Positions 27,501 to 35,276 of a DNA stretch of 64,000 nt are shown here, one piece after another (position 1 is the first letter of the stretch; each line of letters opens with the position of its first letter). The position numbers and the translations under genes were made by a program. This stretch comes from Chitinophaga varians (GTDB lineage Bacteria; Bacteroidota; Bacteroidia; Chitinophagales; Chitinophagaceae): assembly GCF_012641275.1 (NCBI RefSeq), contig NZ_JABAIA010000003.1, positions 806,001 through 870,000 of the forward strand, read 5' to 3'. The notes beneath the pieces were generated by a model. That model was not told where the DNA came from. It was given only the letters and a program-made list of their open reading frames with translations, and ran no database searches.

Positions 27501-27809
27501 GTACTGAATTGTTATTGGAACTGTATCACTGTTGAATCCTATATTTGACACAAACAATGTGTCAGGGAGTTGAAAAGAAGGTATGTTAAATACCCCATCT
27601 TGATTGGTGCTAGTTATTCCTCCTTTACTGGCGCTGCGTATAGTTGCACCAACAATGACAGTGCCCGCGGAAGTAGTTACCCTTCCCACTATAGTTGTTT
27701 TTCGATCTTGTGCCAACAACTGTTGATCTGATAGCAAGATGATTATAGCAGCTATGCCAACGAAATTAAGAACCAATTTGTGAATTTTATATATGGAAGT
27801 ACTATTCAT
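24594..27809 (-). CDS. SusC/RagA-family TonB-dependent receptor
   Basis: A 1071-residue outer-membrane transporter. N-terminal signal and hydrophobic stretch (about 12-30), carboxypeptidase-like regulatory domain (about 38-120, TIVGRVTTSAGTVIVGATI), plug domain with SusC signatures (about 130-235: RGRNTLFANNTPLFVVDNFP, MKDAASASIWGARAANGVIV), then a beta-barrel to the end. Imports ligand with TonB energy, partnered with the SusD protein downstream. It overlaps the upstream redoxin gene by 8 bp, so the three genes are one operon. Confidence 0.95.
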   Translation of the reverse strand: MNSTSIYKIHKLVLNFVGIAAIIILLSDQQLLAQDRKTTIVGRVTTSAGTVIVGATIRSASKGGITSTNQDGVFNIPSFQLPDTLFVSNIGFNSDTVPITIQYSGHELKIILAPSNTTLKQVEVSTGYQSVPAERATGAFERITRASLDRQFNVNITQYLKGTSTLLFDNTSASEKIFIRGRNTLFANNTPLFVVDNFPVDEISSINPNDIESITIMKDAASASIWGARAANGVIVLTTKKAAFNGKSKVTISTNTSISERPNLLKDYSIQSTDYISLEIDLFQKGYYNNDLNNRRRFPVLSPVIELLDSAKRGLVSSAIAMQRIDLLRNNNFRKDLRDYLYQTAVNNQVAVNISGGTNNHAYLLTIGYDNEQSSLVQNTMDRLTVRAENSYKFQKWLDAKIGIAYTHSSTRQDNGGPDKITPGGAKTRYYPYAKLVNEDASFASLPKDYRSAFKDTTGKGILLPWKYVPMQDQFTIDNINRYNNIRLNTDVKIKLNKDFSLDTKFQIEDQRTENPIFYSPDNYFTRNLANIYTGSVDNQIIHHIPIGPIYDLTTSRSTTYHLREQMNYQKKIMSNEITAIVGAEIKESKINGEVNRTYNYNPDLLTFSPIDYISSFGTYQNLAGQQKVPNPQAYTGQIYRFTSYYGNVAYNVQDRYIISGSVRKDASNLLGVNTNKRGVPLWSTGFRWNINKESFFNVQAISELALRISYGYGGNLQNTLSALPIIQYGTSTDNFIDAPFATLVSPPNPNLKWEKTGTLNVGVDFELGNGVVSGTIEYYHKKSTDLIGNTAIDPTTGVMFVSRNSAAIASHGVDFTFHALPLNRKVKVALDGIFSYSLNKITNYLYHYPSASSYINSGINPVEGFPTDAIFSYKWAGLSAQGNPVGYLHGKPSEDYRAIKSETTTDELVYNGRSLPPLYGSMQPTISYGKWSISSTITWKIGHYFRRPSVNYSGFANWYMNADYYDRWKQPGDEVKTNVPAMVYPFDNARDEFYQNSEILVEKADIVRLKDICLLFRPEIKQGHILKAISLQLYINNVGVLYRANKFKIDPDYGKMPPPRNYTIAVKTSF

Positions 27810-29043
27810 TTTTCGATTTTTTTTCTATTACGAGATATTCAGTCGGAGTTGTTAGGATTTTATAACTGAACCCCAACTGGTTTAGTTTTCTAATTAACGA
27901 TGAGGTATCTGATATTTCTCCAGCCACGTTTATGTATCCCTTTATATGTGTGCTGTCAACAATTGGAAGAAGGGAGTTAATGTTGTTTAGTGTATAGAGG
28001 AAGTCTCCAATTGTTCCATCTGACATTGATAAGAATGTCCCATCGTTGCTATAACTTGTTTTTATCTGATTCTTTGTTGATCCGGTTATTTTACCACTGT
28101 AGCCTGTAATTATAATGTTCGGAGTGTCCTTTGTTGTTAGGTATATATTTGTATTTGTATATTTCTTTAAGTCCTCCAGCATGTATGGTTTTAGCGATGT
28201 TTCAGTTGATATTCTTGTATCATAACAGTATGTATTTTTGCGTTTCCATTCTTCATAGTATTGATAGGAGCCAGTCGGTATATATTTGGATTTGTCGCCT
28301 GCAGGGAGTATAATCCTATTTCTTGTGAGTATCATAAACCTGTTAACAGCCATCAGTGCCATTTCCGGTATTGTCCAGTTGATGGCATATCGCCGGACAG
28401 TTTTTTTAATTGTATCAAATTGGATACCGGACCTCGTCTGTAGTCCCTTTGCGTATGGTACAAATACACTATAATATAATGGGCCTTCTGGTGCGTCCGT
28501 TAAACGGGAGCTTACAGATGGGCTATCATACAAAAATTCTTTCTCAGTGAAGTCCAGTTCTGATGGCCTCTTTCCACTTAAGTATAGCTTTATATTTGAG
28601 TCGATTAAATATTCTTTTGTTGAGCGAAAGAATGTGGAACCTTCTACTAGCCAGTAGATATATGGTAGTGAATAGTGTTGGAATGTCCGATTCAGAATTT
28701 TGTCGGAATAAACAATAGGTAACGAAATGCCGATCTGGCGCCGCGCGAGAAAGTTTTGAATCGTTTTCGTGTCCTCTTTGGTAATCAGGAGAATTTGCAC
28801 CGAATCATTATCCAATTGTAATTTCTCAAGTTCTTGGATATTTGATATACAGGCGCTGCAGGTGGTTGCAAAGAAATCCAGTATAATATGCCTCTTTTTA
28901 AAGGATGCAATGGACTTCAGTTGTGGCCTCCCATTGAGTAGTAAGTTATTCTTATGTGTCAATATCTCGGTTGACGTAATAGGTTGTCCTTCTAATGATA
29001 TGTACGGCAATAACATACCCAGAAGAAAAAATAAATTTTTCAT
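27802..29043 (-). CDS. Redoxin/TlpA-like protein with STN-like tail
   Basis: A 413-residue exported protein. Signal peptide at about 1-20, thioredoxin-fold domain (about 40-165) with active-site CSAC (C62-C65) in FFATTCSACISN. The C-terminal 90 residues (GEISDTSSLIRKLNQLGFSY ... EYLVIEKK) resemble the short secretin/TonB N-terminal domain also seen in such proteins. First gene of the SusC/SusD operon; a common Bacteroidota arrangement in which the redoxin helps process or sense the imported substrate. Start overlaps nothing and a long structured leader lies upstream. Confidence 0.8.
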   Translation of the reverse strand: MKNLFFLLGMLLPYISLEGQPITSTEILTHKNNLLLNGRPQLKSIASFKKRHIILDFFATTCSACISNIQELEKLQLDNDSVQILLITKEDTKTIQNFLARRQIGISLPIVYSDKILNRTFQHYSLPYIYWLVEGSTFFRSTKEYLIDSNIKLYLSGKRPSELDFTEKEFLYDSPSVSSRLTDAPEGPLYYSVFVPYAKGLQTRSGIQFDTIKKTVRRYAINWTIPEMALMAVNRFMILTRNRIILPAGDKSKYIPTGSYQYYEEWKRKNTYCYDTRISTETSLKPYMLEDLKKYTNTNIYLTTKDTPNIIITGYSGKITGSTKNQIKTSYSNDGTFLSMSDGTIGDFLYTLNNINSLLPIVDSTHIKGYINVAGEISDTSSLIRKLNQLGFSYKILTTPTEYLVIEKKSKNE

Positions 29044-29087
29044 GTCAGATCTTGATTTTGTAAAATAAATGTGATGTGATCTAGTGA

Positions 29088-29111
29088 AGAGGGCTATATC
29101 CTTAGCCCTCT
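29088..29111. terminator. Hairpin upstream of redoxin operon
   Basis: AGAGGGCTA-tatcct-TAGCCCTCT, 9-bp perfect stem, 45 bp upstream of the redoxin start. On the minus strand it lies in the leader and could be an attenuator rather than a terminator. Confidence 0.45.
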
Positions 29112-29304
29112 GTTGTGGGTAGTACAGAGAAGAAAAATTGGGCGGATAGAAATACGCCCACGCAGTTTCCTCGAATTTAACTCACAGCCTGTATGGCTGT
29201 AACAGCGGTATTACAATCGTTGTATTTAATAATTGGAAGATAAGGAAAAGCAACAATTTTACGGGGATACACAAAAAAAATACGTGGGTTAGTCCCCATC
29301 TACC

Positions 29305-29412
29305 CCAACAGGCTGCGACACCCCCAGGCTGAATGAAGACGCCCACGCAGTTATGCGCGAGCGTTTTTCCTTCATTCTCTCAGCCTGTAGATCCAAAGTC
29401 GCAGTTTGTTGG
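29305..29412. ncRNA. Highly structured ~110-nt inverted-repeat element
   Basis: In the 619-bp gap between 29043 and 29663. Outer stem 29305-29319 with 29398-29412 is 15 bp (two G-T wobbles). Inside it, CAGGCTGA (29325-29332) pairs with TCAGCCTG (29380-29387), and AATGAAG with CTTCATT pairs further in (29332-29338 / 29370-29376). A 14-nt segment of it (ACGCCCACGCAGTT) recurs at 29154-29167. Such nested pairing looks like a structured RNA or dispersed palindromic repeat rather than a gene; strand of transcription unknown. A short frame through it (29333-29533) is not considered coding. Confidence 0.45.
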
Positions 29413-29662
29413 AGCCAAGATTGAAGCAAAACGCTTACAATTTCAATTAAAACGAATTGCAAATTACATTATAATACTATACGTTGTACTTTTTTCCACT
29501 TCTAAAACCGAATTATATTTTTTTTGTTGTTAATAAATATTTAGCCCCAAGGTAAATAATATAAGTCATAAGACAAAATAAATTAGGTACAAGGTTATAG
29601 TTGATTGAAAATCATTTATTTTCAGGTAGTTACTTTTGCTTATAAGTAAATAAAATAAGGTT

Positions 29663-29998
29663 ATGGGCAAAGAAGATAAGGCAGAAGCTAAAGTTGATAG
29701 TCCGAAGCTAGTGTTGAACCGAATTGGCGCAGTGTTGAAAGAGAAAGGAATGTCAAATGAAGACCTTGCCGGGAAGATCAAGGTTGCGCCATCAACTGTT
29801 TCCCAGTATGTAACCAATACCGTTCAACCGAGCCCACAAATGTTTTTTCTTATTGCCTTAGTAACTGGCTCGGATGTACGGGAATTATTTGTATCGTTGA
29901 AGGACCGGAGTCCCCAAGAGAAGGATGAACTGATGAAAGAGCTGTTGGCTTTTACTTACAGGTCGAAACGAACGAAGCCTAAAGACAAAAATGTTTAA
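29663..29998 (+). CDS. XRE-family HTH regulator
   Basis: A 111-residue DNA-binding protein. Charged N-tail, then HTH (about 15-65): VLNRIGAVLKEKGMSNEDLA ... APSTVSQYVTNTVQPSPQMF, the Cro/C1 pattern; a basic C-terminus (about 95-111). Its upstream region contains TGAAAAT-cattt-ATTTTCA at about 29606-29624, a possible operator. A probable element repressor or host-derived regulator. Confidence 0.8.
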   Translation: MGKEDKAEAKVDSPKLVLNRIGAVLKEKGMSNEDLAGKIKVAPSTVSQYVTNTVQPSPQMFFLIALVTGSDVRELFVSLKDRSPQEKDELMKELLAFTYRSKRTKPKDKNV

Positions 29999-30325
29999 TA
30001 GAAATTACCAAGCATTACCACATATCGATTGACGTTATGATGAAAGTGTTATCTGGTCATGTTTAAAATCTATTCATTTCCTGTTCATTTTATATGGGAG
30101 CTTAATTGCGAATTAATATTCCTAAATTGCTCTCTATCGTCCTATGTGTATAGTCCCAAAGCTGAGTATCATGTGGATAAAAAGGAATTTGGGGTTAACA
30201 AACAATGGATGAAAGGCCGGTTCTTGATTCTTCTCGAACTGGCTTTTTTATTCGTTTCACCAGTTGGTACTTGATAGTACTTTTTTGTGTAGTAGACTAT
30301 ACTAATTCAATCAAGTCATCAAATT
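29999..30325. other. Intergenic, no supported gene
   Basis: A 71-codon frame at 30059-30274 has no recognisable features and an unusual start; I do not call it. No repeats or hairpins stand out. Confidence 0.3.
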
Positions 30326-30640
30326 ATGAGAAAACCACAAAAGCAAGCTGGAATGACGATTATAGTCCGTATTTTGAAAAACTCTTTTTTCTTTGAACAG
30401 AAACATGTTAAGATGTTACCAGCATTTATTTTCCTTAAAGGAAGATACCCCTATTATCGCATACATGATATTCTGTCCAAAATAGAAACAGATAAGCATT
30501 CCCAGGAAGCTGTAAGAGAGCTGGTTATTGATACGATAACAAAGGACACGATAATTTGGAGAGGTGAAGAGAAAGAAAGAAAGGCTAAATATCGCAAGGA
30601 CATCAAACAGCCGAAACCCGACAGATTTGGCTTTATTTGA
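30326..30640 (+). CDS. Hypothetical protein
   Basis: A 104-residue basic protein, family unknown. C-terminus rich in Lys, Glu and Arg (EEKERKAKYRKDIKQPKP). No signal peptide. The following 240 bp contain a possibly frameshifted small gene. Confidence 0.35.
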   Translation: MRKPQKQAGMTIIVRILKNSFFFEQKHVKMLPAFIFLKGRYPYYRIHDILSKIETDKHSQEAVRELVIDTITKDTIIWRGEEKERKAKYRKDIKQPKPDRFGFI

Positions 30641-30679
30641 TTTTATTAACTATCCAGGGAATAATATCATATTGATTTA

Positions 30680-30884
30680 TGCTTAATGATAAGACATTGC
30701 TTTCAGAATTAGATTTATTACTATCAGATTTCTGGTCAGTTCAATTGTAGCGCAGCACAGGAAGCGGAACTAAATTCTGAAAAGTCAAGGAGTGCGGCAC
30801 CCAGTTCACAAATTACGGGCATGGGTCTCTGCTATTTGTGCGATAGTAGCAGCGATAGCGGCTGTCATTGAATTATTTAAATAA
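30680..30884 (+). pseudogene. Possible decayed small membrane protein
   Basis: A frame from ATG 30680 gives MLNDKTLLSELDLLLSDFW then a stop at 30748-30750. Another frame ending at 30882 carries a C-terminal membrane helix (SAICAIVAAIAAVIELFK) preceded by an in-frame stop at 30771. Together they look like one small tail-anchored protein broken by a frameshift. Weak evidence; could be chance. Confidence 0.2.
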
Positions 30885-31222
30885 TGTACGTTTCAAGAAC
30901 TGTTCTTTATATGAACTCACCTGTATTTTCTGCCCTTGCAGTAATTTTCGGATGTATGATGCTAATGCTCATAACTCTTAAACTGATTGAGTGGATGGGC
31001 AGGAAAATCAAATTACAGTTACTGGTTTCAGACGATTTTGAAAGTAGTGGAAATTTAATGGCGGCCACTTTTTTTCTAATGTGTATTCTTGGAGCTATAT
31101 CATATAGGCCGGCCATTCTTGTCTTAGGTGTTTTGATAGTGACATTAATCTCTCTAATCTTCATTCGGGCTATCAGATGTGCAATAAAAAGACGAAGAAC
31201 CAAAAGAAAACGGGAGCAGTAA
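30884..31222 (+). CDS. Small membrane protein
   Basis: A 112-residue protein with hydrophobic segments at about 13-32, 57-73 and 74-95, and a strongly basic C-terminus (RCAIKRRRTKRKREQ). An in-frame ATG at 30911 is an alternative start. Function unknown. A stretch of about 290 bp without a gene follows. Confidence 0.4.
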   Translation: MYVSRTVLYMNSPVFSALAVIFGCMMLMLITLKLIEWMGRKIKLQLLVSDDFESSGNLMAATFFLMCILGAISYRPAILVLGVLIVTLISLIFIRAIRCAIKRRRTKRKREQ

Positions 31223-31514
31223 CCATCTTCTGTTGATTACATATTTTTCCGGATTGTAACCCTCGTTACAATAGCTTAAAAATGGGCAGATATGAGTGGC
31301 GATTTGCTACCAGCATCCGGAACCTAATCTTCCCTTCCCAAGATATTTGTTTGCAGGACGTTGTTTACCATTTTTCCGGCGTATAAATTTGTCCAGAATA
31401 GTTTTTTTAGGAACAAGTTGCTTTCTCAAATATAATTTCCTTCCAAAGCATCATCATGGTAAGTTTCTCTTGTTTTTTTGGGGAATGATGTTTATAATTT
31501 GATAACTTTTCAGT

Positions 31515-32036
31515 ATGAAAATAAAGTCAATTTGGAGCCTCCTTTTACCTAGTTTATTGGTCGTAGCATGTACTTCCAAAAAGGAGTTCTCTGCTACGGA
31601 TGCCGAGAAGCTATTACGTACCGTATTTCCAAAGGAATTGACGGAAACAATTGCTGCCGGTGATCCGGCAACTAGGATTAAAATCGATGAAACGTCATTG
31701 GAGAAAGAGGGGCTTGTGACCGTACGAAGGTCCAATAACATCGACAGTCCTTTCATATTCTTCACCTCGAAAGCTGGAAAATTTCTGATGAAGACAAAAC
31801 CGGAATTGGAAAAGCAGTATTTCCAGGAAGTATTAGTTGCCAGACAGGATCTAAATCGTATAATCAACATTCAAAAAACTGGCGAAGGTACTGTATCAAC
31901 TACCTATACGGTGAAATACACAGATTTGACCCCTTTTGTACAAATGGCGAATCTCACCATAGATTCCACCAAAATCTTCACAGCGAATTTTGTCCAGAAG
32001 CCCGATGGGACTTGGATGATCGAAGGTTCACGTTAA
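31515..32036 (+). CDS. Exported lipoprotein, unknown function
   Basis: A 173-residue lipoprotein. Signal peptide with lipobox LLVVAC (C19) followed by TSKKEF; mature part is alpha/beta, ends WMIEGSR. No family recognised. Located just before the tandem hairpin repeats. Confidence 0.6.
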   Translation: MKIKSIWSLLLPSLLVVACTSKKEFSATDAEKLLRTVFPKELTETIAAGDPATRIKIDETSLEKEGLVTVRRSNNIDSPFIFFTSKAGKFLMKTKPELEKQYFQEVLVARQDLNRIINIQKTGEGTVSTTYTVKYTDLTPFVQMANLTIDSTKIFTANFVQKPDGTWMIEGSR

Positions 32037-32068
32037 AATGGATTGCCTTTGTAGCAACCCGTCGAAAA

Positions 32069-32119
32069 CGGATGCATGTATGGATACGCTATATGGTGTT
32101 CCCGTACATGCATGCATCT
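32069..32119. repeat. TGCATGCA-type inverted repeat
   Basis: GATGCATGTA at about 32071-32080 is complementary, with a four-base slip, to TACATGCATGCATC at about 32105-32118. Same TGCATGCA core as the cluster near 4.5 kb. Just downstream of the lipoprotein stop. Confidence 0.45.
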
Positions 32120-32265
32120 ACTGTATGTTACTTGATCGGGACTCACGGTCATTTGGATGCTTTTATAAGGGTGAATACACCACATTCCCATACGATGCGT
32201 TTATCCATTCTTTTTATTACTTGTCTGTTGTTCTGATTTCAATTCTGAAATAGCGAAACTCCAGC

Positions 32266-32451
32266 AAATGGATGGATGGATGGATGTGTATTTATACGAT
32301 ACCTGCATGTATTCATCCATTTTTTATTCAGCAAAGGATATTGCACATGTCTAAAATTGTTAGATTCCTGTAAATGGATGGATGGATGCGTATCTATATG
32401 ATACCTGCGTGCATCCGTCCATTTTTTGTTCAAGAAAAGGTATTGCACATA
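32266..32451. repeat. Two tandem ~80-bp hairpin repeats (GGAT-rich)
   Basis: Unit A (32266-32349) and unit B (32372-32451) share most positions: AAATGGATGGATGGATG, then about 17-20 nt, then a complementary CATCC(G)TCCATTTTTT, then AAGG.TATTGCACAT. Each unit folds into a hairpin ending in T6, like an intrinsic terminator. A third copy begins at 32452. A minus-strand frame through them (32239-32565) merely translates the repeats. Confidence 0.65.
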
Positions 32452-32576
32452 TAAATGGATAATACTTCCTTCCCTTATAACCTGAATGGCCGTACGTATT
32501 CTTCTTTTCATCCCCACAGCATCCTTTGTTGCATTTTTATTTATTTTATACAAACTGTTTTTCAATCTATTAGACG

Positions 32577-32603
32577 ACCTACTAGTAGGTGTGGAAGGGG
32601 AAT
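32577..32603 (+). promoter_or_regulatory. CCTACTRGTAGG leader motif, copy 2
   Basis: ACCTACTAGTAGGT followed by a G-rich run and AGGGGAAT, 63 bp before the rteC start. Matches the copy before the small secreted protein at 19665-19693 in palindrome, G-tract and order. Confidence 0.45.
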
Positions 32604-32665
32604 ACTGTATTCATTAGTTACATCTTTGCATTGAGATGTATTAGTTAACCATTTAATCTACAATT

Positions 32666-33511
32666 ATGGAAACTGCAATTGTGAAGAAAATAGAAATTCT
32701 ACTGGAAGAAATGAATCAGGACGTAGATTCCATGGCTGAGAAAGAAAGTGAATCGCGAGTTAGGGATGCTGCAACAGTAATAACAAAATTGATGGAGTAT
32801 ATAAAAAGGCTTGACGACATTATTCTTTCTGGGTCTATTAGCGTTCATGAAGAGATTTTCATTTTTAAAAACCTTCGACCCCTATTCGATGGGCGCCTGG
32901 TCCAATTTCAGAGAATCCTTGAGTTTGAACAAGCATCGATCTATCTCGATCTTGTCTCCCGAAAAGATCTGATTCAAAAAACATTAAGAAGCCTGGAGCA
33001 ATACTTTCAAGAAAATCTCGAACTGATTTCGTATTTGGAAATGGGACATAGCTATCTGGATAGTTTTTACTTCTCGAATAGCGGAGGTATGGAGCCTGCA
33101 ATGATTGATGATGTATATCTATTTTGTGACAAAAGATTAAACACGGCAATGAGTTGCAAACTTGCTATTATAAAAGGGTATAACTGGTTTTCGTCTTATC
33201 TCCATACCGTAGGAGAAGAAGGAGAACAGTATTTCAAATCGTTAGGAAATAGGGGAAAGAAACTAAAGTGGGTGTTTTCTAAAAATGATTTTGTAGAGTA
33301 TGTATACTTAATATATTCAAGCGGGGCATTTGGTAACGCATCAATTCGAGATGTAGCAGATGTTTTAGCAGAGGCTTCTGGAATTAAAATGCCCAATCCA
33401 TATAGGATATTCCAGGCTATAAGGATACGGAGAAACAGAACGCAGTTCACCGATAGAGCTACCGGCAATCTTATAAAGCTAATGGATGAGACAGACGAGA
33501 ATCCGAGATGA
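32666..33511 (+). CDS. rteC: RteC-like transfer/excision regulator
   Basis: A 281-residue protein of the RteC family, which in the Bacteroides element CTnDOT controls excision. It has the family pattern: helical N-terminus, then EEIFIFKNLRPLFDGRLVQF (about 66-85), YFQENLELISY ... YLDSFYF (about 113-138), and a helical C-terminus (LKWVFSKNDFVEYVYLIY ... IRIRRNRTQFTDRAT, about 200-265) resembling a winged helix. It lies just before the conjugation operon, whose genes start 93 bp downstream. No adjacent RteA/RteB-type NtrC pair is seen. Confidence 0.82.
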   Translation: METAIVKKIEILLEEMNQDVDSMAEKESESRVRDAATVITKLMEYIKRLDDIILSGSISVHEEIFIFKNLRPLFDGRLVQFQRILEFEQASIYLDLVSRKDLIQKTLRSLEQYFQENLELISYLEMGHSYLDSFYFSNSGGMEPAMIDDVYLFCDKRLNTAMSCKLAIIKGYNWFSSYLHTVGEEGEQYFKSLGNRGKKLKWVFSKNDFVEYVYLIYSSGAFGNASIRDVADVLAEASGIKMPNPYRIFQAIRIRRNRTQFTDRATGNLIKLMDETDENPR

Positions 33512-33606
33512 ATTTTATACAGCTTTATAAATGGTGTATATGGTAGATGTTGGAATCGCTCACATTTGTACTGTCATCAAAATTACTAATGTAAAAAAAT
33601 ACAGTG

Positions 33607-34140
33607 ATGTTGTCTAATGTGTCTTGGGGAGTATTTTTTACAGTCCTGGGGATTGCGGGAGTGATCTATTACGCCGTGGTGCTGTTGTTGTATGGTCGTG
33701 TTGGGGTGCGTAATGATCGCCCGCCTAAACCCAGGGTTAATGAAGAAGAAAATCAGAATAATAAGCGGACCTGGCAGTTAGTGTCAAATAATGAAAGGCA
33801 TGTGCTTTCTGAGATGGAGGCTGATGCGGCTGATCATGGCGTTCAGGTAGAGGAAGATATTCCTTATATAGCGCCAAGCCAAGAGGAACTTGCCTTAGAT
33901 GCAATGGCCTCCTTGGTAGATGTTACTGAAGAAATTATTACAGAGGGTATGCAGACCAGCGATATCGCGTCCATCCTTTATAAAATACAGATTGAAATTT
34001 CTCGATTCCCAGAGCTGTCTGAAGGCTCGTACCGAAGTATTGTTACAAATTTGGTCAGCCGCCAGTTGCAGTCAATTGCAGGCATAGAGGCAAGCGAGTC
34101 TCAATTGAATATGCTTTGGACCCCACCTGCTGTTTTTTAG
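33607..34140 (+). CDS. Hypothetical conjugation-operon protein
   Basis: A 177-residue protein from the ATG at 33607 (a GTG at 33604 gives one more residue). One N-terminal membrane segment (about 9-30) with a basic edge, then an acidic, helical cytoplasmic or periplasmic domain. It stands where a TraD-like gene would be, ahead of TraE. Function unknown. Confidence 0.5.
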   Translation: MLSNVSWGVFFTVLGIAGVIYYAVVLLLYGRVGVRNDRPPKPRVNEEENQNNKRTWQLVSNNERHVLSEMEADAADHGVQVEEDIPYIAPSQEELALDAMASLVDVTEEIITEGMQTSDIASILYKIQIEISRFPELSEGSYRSIVTNLVSRQLQSIAGIEASESQLNMLWTPPAVF

Positions 34141-34182
34141 CTCTATCCCCACTCTGAATTTCTAAAATCTAAATACTGGAAA

Positions 34183-34521
34183 ATGAAAATTGTGACGTTG
34201 AAAAGCGGCTATAAGCTGCTGTGCAGGAGAAAATATTATTTGATTTGGTGCCTGGTGAATCTGACAGTATCCATCATGGTTGAAGCCCAGGGGAAAGAGG
34301 GTATTATGGCCGCCGAAAAAGAAGTGAAAGGATATTTTTCTACCGGCGTTGATCTTATGTATGCCGTCGGAGCTGTCAGTGGCTTGATTGGGGCGGTCAA
34401 AGTATATCAAAAATGGAACTCGGGCGATCAAGATACGAGCAAGGTCGCGGCTTCCTGGTTTGGATCATGTGTGTTCCTTGTTGTCGTGGCGACTGTTTTA
34501 AAAGCTTTCTTTAAAGTTTAG
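34183..34521 (+). CDS. traE: TraE-like conjugal transfer protein (DUF4134)
   Basis: A 112-residue membrane protein. Three hydrophobic parts, with the DUF4134 signature VKGYFSTGVDLMYAVGAVSG and GAVKVYQKWNSGDQDTSKVA, ending FLVVVATVLKAFFKV. In Bacteroidota conjugative elements this is an early component of the transfer channel (VirB2/VirB3-like position). Starts the core tra operon. Confidence 0.9.
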   Translation: MKIVTLKSGYKLLCRRKYYLIWCLVNLTVSIMVEAQGKEGIMAAEKEVKGYFSTGVDLMYAVGAVSGLIGAVKVYQKWNSGDQDTSKVAASWFGSCVFLVVVATVLKAFFKV

Positions 34522-34525
34522 TTTT

Positions 34526-35218
34526 ATGACAAACCTACCAGTGGTAAACGTTTTCGGAGACGAGATAATTGTTGATATAAAAGATAATTGCGTTTACAGT
34601 GCTATAGATGTTGACAATAGATTTTCGTTTTCGCAAATGCAGTATATGCCAGGCGCTTGTACGTACAGATTTATGTATGACACATCGCGCCACGCATTCG
34701 CTGGAATAGAAATGGCCTGGCCAATTCCGGATTCTACTGGGATGGTTGAAATTCCTCCAAAGATGGTTTTAGATCCATACACGGCATGTCGCCTGCCAAA
34801 AGGGATGTTAAGGGACGAAGAGCTGCAATATGAAATTGTAAATGCAGATTTTTTTTACGCCAGAGTTATACCGAAGATATACTTGCTAGATAAGGAAGAG
34901 TATTTCCTTGACGCTGTTAATTCGGTGCTGATTGGTGATAAAGTATATAGACCCATTGAAATACAAAATCAACCGGCACAAATGGCAAAGCAACTTGGAC
35001 ATATAGTGCCAGTAGGGTCTGAGTGTGGAAAAATGGTGTTTCTCAATTTTGATGAAATATTTCGGATAGACAAACACGGTGCAGGCATACTAGCGGCTGG
35101 TTATGAAAGGTATTATGAAGCGATTAGTTTGAAAGAGGCATTGGTACAAGGTAAGACCCGGCATAGGAATGGTGAAGAAAATGACCGCCAAGGGAAATCA
35201 TTTCGCAGACGACTTTAG
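34526..35218 (+). CDS. Hypothetical protein, paralogue A
   Basis: A 230-residue soluble protein of unknown family, 4 bp after traE. It shares order and motifs with the next gene (VVNVFGDEIIVDIKD; IPKIYLLDKEEYFLDAVNS), so the pair arose by duplication. Not part of the classical CTnDOT tra set. Basic C-terminus. Confidence 0.55.
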   Translation: MTNLPVVNVFGDEIIVDIKDNCVYSAIDVDNRFSFSQMQYMPGACTYRFMYDTSRHAFAGIEMAWPIPDSTGMVEIPPKMVLDPYTACRLPKGMLRDEELQYEIVNADFFYARVIPKIYLLDKEEYFLDAVNSVLIGDKVYRPIEIQNQPAQMAKQLGHIVPVGSECGKMVFLNFDEIFRIDKHGAGILAAGYERYYEAISLKEALVQGKTRHRNGEENDRQGKSFRRRL

Positions 35219-35276
35219 ACGTGCTAGCTCTCAGTAGTTAATCCTGGGTCAATGTTGGTTGAAAAAAGTTATCGAT

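Noticed and set aside
29333..29533. 66-codon plus-strand frame
   Set aside because: Runs through the nested inverted repeat; no protein features.
30059..30274. 71-codon plus-strand frame
   Set aside because: No motif, no neighbour coupling and composition like non-coding DNA.
32266..32460. CRISPR-like array
   Set aside because: Only two imperfect 80-bp units, palindromic throughout, no spacers and no cas genes.
32239..32565. Minus-strand frame of 108 codons
   Set aside because: It translates the tandem hairpin repeats and shows internal repetition caused by them.
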